Source: Bacteroidaceae bacterium (GTDB lineage: Bacteria; Bacteroidota; Bacteroidia; Bacteroidales; Bacteroidaceae). Taken from it: a stretch of 5,910 nucleotides of DNA. Of the stretch, positions 1-5,133 are shown piece by piece. The notes beneath the pieces were generated by a model, which did not search any database, was not told where the DNA came from, and worked only from the letters and a program-made list of their open reading frames with translations. The stretch spans positions 1 to 5,910 of the forward strand of contig JAFYMV010000072.1 of NCBI GenBank assembly GCA_017548225.1, written 5' to 3'. Both the position numbers and the translations under genes were made by a program. The first letter of the stretch is position 1; the number at the start of each line of letters is the position of its first letter.

Positions 1-2
1 GG

Positions 3-2204
3 CTCCAGTGCGGGAACAAGGTCGAAGTCAACGAAGAAATTGAAATCAAAACGCTCCGTATTCATACCGAATAACAGCCTTCCCTCCATGCTGACTGGCT
101 TGACACCGTAGGGCATTGCCATGGGCGACTCCTTGCTTGCGAGGGGATAGAGCTTGCAACCCATGTTGGCATGGTAGAGCAGGCCTGCGCCAGTGTATAC
201 GCTTATGGTGTATGCACGCACCAAGTTGTAGTGTACCTCACAGGTGGTGGTGAGCTGACGGTACTTTATACCCCAGCAGAGGTCTCCTTCGGGGGGATCG
301 GTGTAGGCATTGAAGAAGGAGGTCTTCACCCATTCGTAGTTGATGCCGGTGTATACATTAAACCGGTGGTGGTTGCGACCCCAGTTGATACCCATGCCGA
401 GGCCAAAGTCGCGTTGTCTGCCTATGGCCAATGACAAGTCGGGGCCCCACTTGACGAAGGGGGTCTGCGTGGTTATTCTAATATGTTCCTCGCGCTCCTC
501 GTCGAGTCTCTTGACAATGGCGTCGGCCTGTATTCTGGCTTCGGGGCCTAAAGGCATGTCAAGGATGCGGTTGATGCTATCGAGCGAGGTGAAGATGGTG
601 TAGCTCGAGAGCTCTTTGATGGCATAGGCGTCGCGGTCGGCATTCATGCGTACGACCTCTTCTTCGATTACTTGCTTTGCCTTTGCGCCTAAGTTGAGCG
701 CACGCATGGAGTCGATGACGGCATCGGTCGTGTATCGGAAATCAAACAGGCGAGCCGTCTCTATAGCTTTGTAGTCGAGGTATATATCGTACATCGCATA
801 CCAACGCTGGCTGCTATCGTATATCCTAAATGGCCTATTACCTCCTCGTCCTCTCTCGTATATCGGTTTCCTGTTCTTGAAGAGGTTGAGGAATTGTACT
901 ATATCGCCCAGTGTGGCGGTTTCGTCCTCTACCCTGCTCATCAGGTAAGTGTACATGGCCTCCTCGTACTGGCTTTTTACGGCTTCGTCATCATAGTAGG
1001 CCAGCGAGTTGCTAAAGTGTTCGTCGGCACAAAGGTAGTCTCCAGCTTCGACACATGCCAATGCCTTCTGCGCCTCATCGCGAGCACAATTCTTGGTGTA
1101 GGTGTCCAAGTCAAATATATCCCAGAAGCCATAGGACAACAGGTGGGTGGGCCTATCGTAGTGAAAATGGGTAGCCAAATAGGGGCCACGCAAAGAATAA
1201 CCTTTAGTGGCCTTTACTATCTTATCATTGCTGTCAACCTCTTGCAAACAACCATCTCTTAGATCCACATTGGCAATGTTGTCAAACTTGCTGGCCGGCA
1301 CATCGTGTGTGGGGAAGAAGAATCCGTACTCCATTGTCTGCGACATTAGGACAATCTGCAATGCCAGTTCTTGCTTGGTCATATTGTTCAACTTTGCCAT
1401 TTCGGCTAATGAGACGGTTACCGAAGTTTCGTATGTGTGCAGCCAGTCGGCAAAGGGGTCGCCATCATGCTCACCCGCTGGGGCTATGTACACCTGGCCT
1501 GGCTTGAGCTGCATTCTTTCATATGGGCCGTATGCCCTTACCACTCCGCCTCGACGGGCACCTGCTGTGCGGGGTATTTGGCGGATATTGTGTGTACAAG
1601 TATAGGTGTAGGGCATGCGTAGCTTGGTTTTCCCATCTGCACCATAGATGTCTACTACGGCCTTGTGGGTTCCTCCGTGGCAACCGAAGTCGTTATGATA
1701 ATCGTGGGGTTGTGCGGGTATATAGCCTCGATTGCCGTCTACCCATTCATCACTGTACCTAAATCCGCATACAGAAGAAGTGTTGTTTCTGATAAAGTAG
1801 GTGAGCTTGTCTTTAGTAACCTGCAGCTTCAAATATAATCCATGAGGAAGTGCATAGCCATTGGTGTCGTCATACTCGGCATCGCCATACTCGTGGGTAA
1901 AGGTGGTGCTACTTCTCTTGAATAGCAGGCGTTCCTTCATCCATGGACCCAATAGTTGCACATAGCGGTTATCGTCAATCCAATCCTTGATGATGCGCCA
2001 CTGGCCCAGCGTATTGGTCTGCTCGCTCAAGGCTTTACGGTATGCATCAACGGTATTGATGGGTACACTACCTGTTTTTGTTGCGCGTTCATGTTCTTCT
2101 ATTGTTTTAAAACTCACTTCAGGGAAGCGCTGGGCGCGAGCCCCCGTTGCAGACATTAGGATAAAGGCTGAAACAAAGATAAAAATTCTTGATATCTTAT
2201 TCAT
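3..2204 (-). CDS. Exported protein with helical/TPR-like middle and probable C-terminal outer-membrane beta-barrel (3' end missing)
   Basis: Reading from the ATG at 2204 towards position 1, I translated 734 codons without a stop, so the gene runs off the left edge. Residues 1-24 are a clear signal peptide (MNKISR, a hydrophobic stretch, then ARA before Gln25), so the protein is exported to the periplasm or outer membrane. Residues about 95-255 are rich in beta-type and Gly/Tyr/His sequence and include Cys146, Cys175, Cys203 and the cluster CHGGTH (175-180). Residues about 370-575 are mainly helical; 376-412 (ACVEAGDYLCADEHF at its core) resembles a TPR hairpin, and 545-575 is charged and helical. 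From about 580 onward, alternating aromatic/polar strands (FGLGMGINWG, HRFNVYTGINYEW, TISVYTGAGLLYH, FDFNFFVDFDLV) look like a small outer-membrane barrel, so probably only a short C-terminal piece is missing. A consensus promoter lies 31 bases upstream. I do not recognise the family; the domain calls are inference from sequence pattern. The gene itself is near certain. Confidence 0.88.
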   Translation of the reverse strand, partial: MNKISRIFIFVSAFILMSATGARAQRFPEVSFKTIEEHERATKTGSVPINTVDAYRKALSEQTNTLGQWRIIKDWIDDNRYVQLLGPWMKERLLFKRSSTTFTHEYGDAEYDDTNGYALPHGLYLKLQVTKDKLTYFIRNNTSSVCGFRYSDEWVDGNRGYIPAQPHDYHNDFGCHGGTHKAVVDIYGADGKTKLRMPYTYTCTHNIRQIPRTAGARRGGVVRAYGPYERMQLKPGQVYIAPAGEHDGDPFADWLHTYETSVTVSLAEMAKLNNMTKQELALQIVLMSQTMEYGFFFPTHDVPASKFDNIANVDLRDGCLQEVDSNDKIVKATKGYSLRGPYLATHFHYDRPTHLLSYGFWDIFDLDTYTKNCARDEAQKALACVEAGDYLCADEHFSNSLAYYDDEAVKSQYEEAMYTYLMSRVEDETATLGDIVQFLNLFKNRKPIYERGRGGNRPFRIYDSSQRWYAMYDIYLDYKAIETARLFDFRYTTDAVIDSMRALNLGAKAKQVIEEEVVRMNADRDAYAIKELSSYTIFTSLDSINRILDMPLGPEARIQADAIVKRLDEEREEHIRITTQTPFVKWGPDLSLAIGRQRDFGLGMGINWGRNHHRFNVYTGINYEWVKTSFFNAYTDPPEGDLCWGIKYRQLTTTCEVHYNLVRAYTISVYTGAGLLYHANMGCKLYPLASKESPMAMPYGVKPVSMEGRLLFGMNTERFDFNFFVDFDLVPALE

Positions 2205-2234
2205 AGGTGTATGTGATTTTCATTCTTTTAACAA

Positions 2235-2266
2235 CAAAGATAGCAACCCTTGAGAAAACTTTCAAA
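2235..2266 (-). promoter_or_regulatory. Bacteroidota-type promoter for the large exported protein
   Basis: On the minus strand there is TTTG (2263-2266), exactly 20 bases, then TATCTTTG (2235-2242). This is a perfect match to the known Bacteroidota primary sigma-factor promoter (-33 TTTG, 19-21 bases, -7 TAnnTTTG). It lies 30 bases before the ATG at 2204, which predicts a short leader of roughly 20-25 bases and supports that start codon. A second TTTG sits directly upstream at 2267-2270. Confidence 0.8.
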
Positions 2267-2309
2267 CAAAACGGATCACTTCTTTTGTCTTTGCCTGTAA
2301 AATCTACCG

Positions 2310-2347
2310 TTTTGACTCCTTTTTGTACTTTTTTCTCTATATTTTTG
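2310..2347 (+). promoter_or_regulatory. Possible promoter for the two small plus-strand genes
   Basis: TATTTTTG at 2340-2347 fits the Bacteroidota -7 motif TAnnTTTG and lies 44 bases before the ATG at 2392. The upstream TTTG copies are badly spaced: 2311-2314 is 25 bases away and 2322-2325 only 14, against an expected 19-21. The region is T-rich, so chance matches are likely. Some promoter must lie in 2205-2391, because the neighbouring gene is divergent. Confidence 0.3.
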
Positions 2348-2391
2348 CTTCAAACATTGAATTTTCCACCCAATGTTACTATATTAGTTGT

Positions 2392-2673
2392 ATGAACGAA
2401 AACTTTCATTCTATGATCAACGAGATAGAGGCTTTTTGTCAAGCTCATGGCTTTCTCTACCATGAGCATGGAAGCGGCACATGGGGAGCCGACAGGTACT
2501 GGACCTTGTACAAGGTAGAGGACAATGACCGTACGGTATTCTCCATCGAATACTTTCCCGTACGCGGCACCGTCAAGATCGGCAAGGGAGGCAGCCGCTA
2601 TCAAGGAATGGTGGAGTCAACCGCACATCTGAAAGAACTGCTGGCGGCGATGAGAATAGATGAACTGAACTAA
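2392..2673 (+). CDS. Small hypothetical protein, 93 aa (first gene of a two-gene unit)
   Basis: I do not recognise this protein. The frame could open at 2323, but the 23 extra residues would be read from AT-rich leader overlapping the likely promoter, so I start at the ATG at 2392 (MNENFHSM). An internal ATG at 2413 is also possible. There is no signal peptide or membrane segment, so it is probably cytoplasmic. The predicted order is a helix (about 5-18), a beta-rich core with many aromatics (about 35-62: YWTLYKVEDND, TVFSIEYFPVRGTVKIG), a Gly-rich turn (GKGGSRY, 64-70), and a C-terminal helix (73-90), giving an alpha-beta-alpha small-domain layout. No catalytic motif is visible. The next gene begins 12 bases after the stop, so the two are probably co-transcribed. 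No Shine-Dalgarno sequence is seen, as is normal in Bacteroidota. Confidence 0.72.
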   Translation: MNENFHSMINEIEAFCQAHGFLYHEHGSGTWGADRYWTLYKVEDNDRTVFSIEYFPVRGTVKIGKGGSRYQGMVESTAHLKELLAAMRIDELN

Positions 2674-2685
2674 CAAGCGGAAGAT

Positions 2686-3018
2686 ATGGTACAGTCAGAC
2701 CTTTACATTCACGGCACATCGGCAGAACTGAATGCCATCAAAGCCATGGTGCTGGAAATAGCCCAGCGCATAGGATGCGACATCGCTGACGAGAGTGCCC
2801 TCAACATCCCCATAGGTGTGGTGATGCAATTCCTCACGGGCGACCCTATGCACCTGGGACTACTCATAGGCATGAACACCGAAGACCCAGAGTGTGTGGT
2901 GCTACGCATCGAAACCAAAGATATCATCGTAATCTATGAGGCGCTGCTCGAATGCTTCACCACCGTAGAGATTGAGGTGGATGAGGATGTAGAGGATGTG
3001 GCCTGGCCCTTCGAATAG
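2686..3018 (+). CDS. Small acidic hypothetical protein, 110 aa
   Basis: I do not recognise this protein. It starts at ATG 2686 (MVQSDLYIHGTS), preceded by a purine-rich GCGGAAG that may help initiation, and ends with TAG at 3016-3018. There is no signal peptide or convincing membrane helix. A helix at about 12-29 (SAELNAIKAMVLEIAQRI) is followed by a mixed region, strands near 78-92 (CVVLRIETKDIIVIYE, in part), and a strongly acidic tail (EIEVDEDVEDVAWPFE, 95-110). Codon use is like that of the surrounding coding DNA, and the only long antisense frame (2709-2927) looks like a shadow. It lies 12 bases downstream of the 93-aa gene. Small acidic proteins in two-gene units are sometimes immunity or antitoxin proteins, but nothing here identifies one. 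Confidence 0.75.
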   Translation: MVQSDLYIHGTSAELNAIKAMVLEIAQRIGCDIADESALNIPIGVVMQFLTGDPMHLGLLIGMNTEDPECVVLRIETKDIIVIYEALLECFTTVEIEVDEDVEDVAWPFE

Positions 3019-3068
3019 GGATTTTTCGGCATGAAGCATGTTTACTTGTCAACAAAAGAATATTTGCT

Positions 3069-3587
3069 ATGAACCAACCATTTGACATAGACCAATACCT
3101 CGTGGAGATAGGCACTGGAGGAACTTATGACGCCAAACCGAGAGCAGTCAAGCTAGCTTCAATTGCCGAGGTGAAAACCGACGAACGAAGCGAAAGTAGA
3201 AGCAAAGCATACTTTGATTATACCAAGCAAGCAGGAGGAAACGCATGGCGTAAGGAGAAAAAGCGAGTGTACGGAATTTTATTTACGCACACAATGAGCG
3301 TAGTAACTTCGATAAATCAAAAATTAACCATTCGGATAGCATCCGTTGACTGTTATTCCTGCTGCGTAGGTTTACTCGCAATTCTCAATTCCCAATTCCC
3401 AAAAGTTGCGTTTGAGCGAGAGCAAAGACTGCTTGCAGACTCTGCCGAGCATAGCAACTTCAAAGAAGTCAATGTTCAATTCAAAAGGTCTTCGTTTTCC
3501 TCCCAAGCCAATCGTGGGCACTCTACGCTTCTCTCTGTATCGTCTACAGTACCAATCCAAGTCCAGGTATTGTCAAAGTTCCAATAG
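3069..3587 (+). CDS. Doubtful ORF: possible gene remnant reading into repeats and the neighbour's antisense
   Basis: A 172-codon frame opens at ATG 3069, 50 bases after the 110-aa gene. I trust only its beginning, if any. Residues 1 to about 45 (MNQPFDIDQYLVEIGTGG and on) look like ordinary protein sequence. From about residue 40 the frame crosses short inverted repeats (3203-3216, 3333-3345), a heptamer tandem repeat (3379-3399) and another palindrome (3422-3445). It then overlaps 112 bases of the 3' end of the GLUG lipoprotein gene on the other strand, where the end of the lipoprotein reads well. Composition loses protein character (Ser/Lys/Arg-rich, then FSSQANRGHSTLLSVSSTV). A broken small gene whose frame stays open by chance is the simplest reading. 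A 13-codon ORF (3031-3072, MKHVYLSTKEYLL) ends in TGA overlapping this ATG. No known family is recognised. Confidence 0.25.
   Translation: MNQPFDIDQYLVEIGTGGTYDAKPRAVKLASIAEVKTDERSESRSKAYFDYTKQAGGNAWRKEKKRVYGILFTHTMSVVTSINQKLTIRIASVDCYSCCVGLLAILNSQFPKVAFEREQRLLADSAEHSNFKEVNVQFKRSSFSSQANRGHSTLLSVSSTVPIQVQVLSKFQ
3203..3216. repeat. Short perfect inverted repeat CAAAG-CATA-CTTTG
   Basis: Five-base perfect arms with a four-base loop lie in the region between the plus-strand small genes and the convergent GLUG gene. There is no T-tract on either side, so it is not a standard terminator. The surrounding bases (GCGAAAG upstream, CCAAGCAAGCA downstream) resemble those around the palindrome at 3422-3445. 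Confidence 0.4.
3333..3345. repeat. Short perfect inverted repeat CGGAT-AGC-ATCCG
   Basis: Five-base GC-containing perfect arms with a three-base loop lie in the convergent gene-poor stretch. Downstream bases (TTGACTGTTATTCC) are only moderately T-rich, so any terminator role for the plus-strand genes would be weak. Confidence 0.4.
3379..3399. repeat. Heptamer tandem repeat, three copies of CAATTCY
   Basis: Three adjacent units are read directly: CAATTCT (3379-3385), CAATTCC (3386-3392) and CAATTCC (3393-3399), followed by a partial CAAAAG. Heptanucleotide tandem repeats of this kind are known between genes in some bacteria. On the minus strand it reads GGAATTG/AGAATTG and produces artefact peptides such as ELGIENCE, so frames crossing it should not be trusted. 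Confidence 0.75.
3422..3445. repeat. Imperfect palindrome downstream of the GLUG lipoprotein gene
   Basis: GCAAAGACTGC (3422-3432 region) pairs with GCAGACTCTGC (3435-3445) across TT, with 9 of 11 positions matching. It begins 30 bases after the stop codon of the minus-strand lipoprotein gene. It could act as a weak terminator or mRNA 3'-end stabiliser, but no run of T follows on the minus strand. A second small perfect repeat, ACTTC-AAA-GAAGT (3457-3469), lies between it and the stop codon. Confidence 0.45.
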
Positions 3588-4723
3588 CTGGCATAGTCGG
3601 AGTAGGCATCTGAAAACCTCTCGGCAATGTTGCGGCTGCTGTAAACCGTACAACAGTCTTCCAACTTTGCCGAATAGCCATCAATGCCATGCGACATCGT
3701 AGAATAACAGAGCCTGATCACGAAATTGTATCCTCCATGTCCCGTGATACCTCCAGCGTTATAGTCTACTTGGCTTGAGATGCTACCGTCAGAGTAGCAA
3801 GCGATAATCTCGCCATGGTAGGCGTCGCCACATATGCCGCCAATGATCTCATCACCTTCGATATGGACTTCGGTCTTACAAGCAACGATGTTCGTGTAGT
3901 TGCCTATATTGCCTACGATACCTCCGAGCTTCTCTTTGCCATAAATGGCGCCTTGAAAGGAACATTCTTCAATATTATTATTGCCATAGAACTTTCCTAC
4001 GATACCTCCGAGCTCATCTTTACCGGAAATGTTGCATGACGCATGGCAATCCTTGATGCTTGAACTGGAGTTGAGGGTATGACCCACGATGCCTCCTACA
4101 TTGTCGGCACCGGTGATGTAAACGCTATCATTCGTGGATATTACGGAGCAATGGGCGATGGAGGTACTGGTGGCACCGACAATACCTCCTACATAATTGC
4201 CCGACCCGTATACACGAGAGCCGCTGGTCAATACCACTCGGCAATCGGAAATCGAGGAGTTTTGGTCGGCCTCGCCGGCAATGGTACCCACATTTTGACT
4301 TCCCTTGATATTCACACCACAAATGGTGAGATTCTTCACTATGCCCGTAGACGAACTCCTGCTCGATAGACGGCGTATCAATCCGCAATAGTCCTCGTCG
4401 CTCCTGTCAATGGTCAGGTTGCTTATCGTATGGCCAGCTCCGTCAAGGATACCCGAGAAATCGAATGACTTCCAGTTGTGATGGTTGAGATCAATGTCGC
4501 TGACAAGTCTGAGGTGTCCACTACCCTCCTTGAGGGCATAGAGAAGTTGTCCGCCCGTCTGGATGATATAGGGATTTTTCTCCGTACCCTTACCTCCGGC
4601 ATAATCTGTCGCAATCCTGCCGTCCCACTTAGCGTAAGTAGGTACTTCCGTTCCCCACTCCTGACAACCGAATGTCATAAGCAACACGCTCATCAGCGGA
4701 AAGATATAAAAAAGCTTTTTCAT
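3476..4723 (-). CDS. GLUG-repeat surface lipoprotein, 415 aa
   Basis: This is a complete gene from ATG 4723 to TGA 3476-3478. Residues 1-19 form a lipoprotein signal peptide and Cys20 (MTFGC) is the likely lipid-attachment site; QE follows, and the loose lipobox is acceptable for Bacteroidota. Residues 44-105 carry the usual lead-in of this family (GGKGTEKNPYIIQTGGQL, LRLVSDIDLN, GILDGAGHTISNLTI). Then come about seven GLUG motifs (GxxxxGGIVG type) at residues 141-150, 174-183, 205-214, 234-243, 262-271, 290-299 and 319-328, spaced 28-33 residues. Each is followed by a hydrophobic-x-x-Cys: Cys161, 192, 226, 254, 282, 309 and 339. This pattern predicts a beta-solenoid with a stacked Cys column. 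The C-terminus (WNFDNTWTWIG, CPRLAWEE) matches the usual ending. The family occurs in surface and adhesin-like proteins; binding or matrix contact is inference. It has its own promoter at 4785-4817. Confidence 0.92.
   Translation of the reverse strand: MKKLFYIFPLMSVLLMTFGCQEWGTEVPTYAKWDGRIATDYAGGKGTEKNPYIIQTGGQLLYALKEGSGHLRLVSDIDLNHHNWKSFDFSGILDGAGHTISNLTIDRSDEDYCGLIRRLSSRSSSTGIVKNLTICGVNIKGSQNVGTIAGEADQNSSISDCRVVLTSGSRVYGSGNYVGGIVGATSTSIAHCSVISTNDSVYITGADNVGGIVGHTLNSSSSIKDCHASCNISGKDELGGIVGKFYGNNNIEECSFQGAIYGKEKLGGIVGNIGNYTNIVACKTEVHIEGDEIIGGICGDAYHGEIIACYSDGSISSQVDYNAGGITGHGGYNFVIRLCYSTMSHGIDGYSAKLEDCCTVYSSRNIAERFSDAYSDYASYWNFDNTWTWIGTVDDTERSVECPRLAWEENEDLLN
3912..4014 (-). repeat. Direct repeat inside the GLUG gene: two identical 19-base copies, 84 bases apart
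   Basis: The 19 bases at 3912-3930 recur exactly at 3996-4014. Both encode LGGIVG plus flanking bases, and the 84-base step equals one 28-residue solenoid repeat (residues 234-243 and 262-271). Other GLUG units in the gene (near 4087, 4180 and 3750) carry diverged versions. This suggests a relatively recent unit duplication or gene conversion within the repeat array. Confidence 0.75.
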
Positions 4724-4784
4724 CGTCGTATCGTTGTTTGCTCAAATATTATCTCGTTTTTGTGCCTACGCAAAAGAAACAGTA

Positions 4785-4817
4785 CAAAGGTAATCAAAGC
4801 TGATTAGAAACGCCAAA
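4785..4817 (-). promoter_or_regulatory. Bacteroidota-type promoter for the GLUG lipoprotein
   Basis: On the minus strand there is TTTG (4814-4817), 21 bases, then TACCTTTG (4785-4792), a full match to the known -33/-7 consensus and its spacing. The ATG lies 61 bases further on, at 4723, giving a leader of about 55 bases. The -33 box is 21 bases past the stop of the Cys-rich protein gene, so the lipoprotein can be expressed independently of the feo operon. Read-through from feo is also possible because no terminator is evident between them. Confidence 0.75.
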
Positions 4818-4838
4818 AAAATGGCTAATAATTGTTCT

Positions 4839-5054
4839 TTATGCCTCGTGGTCTTGCCTTTTGCACCTTGCGTTTCTGGTGGCTTCGCGCAGGGGACATG
4901 AGGTTTCGGTGCAGGTGTTGCAATGAGGAGTGTTGTGCTTGGCACGCGATATGATACGCATGACACGGCGCACTACCAGGTAGAGGCAGATAGCGAAAAT
5001 GAGGGCAACAACGAGGTGTTGCAAAGGGGCGTTGGCAAAAGTCATCATTTTCAT
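4839..5054 (-). CDS. FeoB-associated Cys-rich membrane protein, 71 aa
   Basis: The ATG is at 5054 (MKMMTFANAP; Met3 and Met4 are alternative starts) and the TAA at 4839-4841. There is one transmembrane helix at about residues 12-28 (HLVVALIFAICLYLVV), followed by a basic stretch (RRVMRIISRAK), which predicts the C-terminal tail is cytoplasmic. The tail holds Cys45, Cys48, Cys53 and Cys64 in the pattern CNTCTETSCPLR...C. This matches the small proteins commonly encoded right after feoB, known as the FeoB-associated Cys-rich membrane protein family. They are thought to help ferrous iron transport, possibly in a role like FeoC or by binding metal through the cysteines; the exact role is not settled. 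The gene follows feoB by 79 bases on the same strand and probably shares its mRNA. Confidence 0.85.
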   Translation of the reverse strand: MKMMTFANAPLQHLVVALIFAICLYLVVRRVMRIISRAKHNTPHCNTCTETSCPLREATRNARCKRQDHEA

Positions 5055-5076
5055 GTGTTCATTCTCTGTAACTTCC

Positions 5077-5103
5077 CAATCCTATCAACCTGATAACTGA
5101 TTG
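5077..5103 (-). promoter_or_regulatory. Hairpin between feoB and the Cys-rich protein gene
   Basis: A two-part inverted repeat is visible: an inner TATCA-ACC-TGATA (5083-5095) and an outer CAATC...GATTG (5077-5081 with 5099-5103), separated by small bulges. It lies midway in the 79-base gap. No T-run follows on the minus strand, so it is unlikely to be a simple terminator. It may set the relative stability or translation of the two parts of the feo mRNA, but this role is inferred from position only. Confidence 0.45.
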
Positions 5104-5133
5104 TGAGGGGCGGGGCATCGTTTCTTTTACCTG

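Noticed and set aside
171..2159. Many plus-strand ORFs of 60-130 codons (for example 894-1262 and 1207-1605)
   Set aside because: All lie antisense to the 734-codon minus-strand frame, which has a signal peptide and a consensus promoter. Their sequences have no protein character or start context of their own.
2323..2391. Upstream start for the 93-aa protein at 2323
   Set aside because: The added residues come from a T-rich leader that overlaps a likely -7 promoter box. The ATG at 2392 gives a normal start.
3379..3445. CRISPR-like array at the convergent junction
   Set aside because: The units are adjacent heptamers and unlike palindromes, without regular repeats of 20 or more bases separated by unique spacers, and no cas gene is present.
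3372..3560. 62-codon minus-strand ORF ending in ELGIENCE
   Set aside because: It reads through the palindrome and the heptamer repeat and overlaps the lipoprotein 3' end in another frame. The peptide end is just a translation of the CAATTC repeat.
3815..4388. ORFs at 3815-4039 and 4079-4369 (plus) and 4128-4388 (minus, other frame)
   Set aside because: They lie within the GLUG lipoprotein gene. Their openness and repeated appearance reflect the periodic repeat codons of the real frame.
4812..4825. GCCA-A6-TGGC as a terminator after the Cys-rich gene
   Set aside because: The stem is only four base pairs and it overlaps the -33 box of the lipoprotein promoter. The T-run on the minus strand is in the loop, not after the stem.
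4766..4966. 66-codon minus-strand ORF
   Set aside because: It overlaps the Cys-rich FeoB partner in another frame and covers the lipoprotein promoter. Its sequence has no recognisable features.
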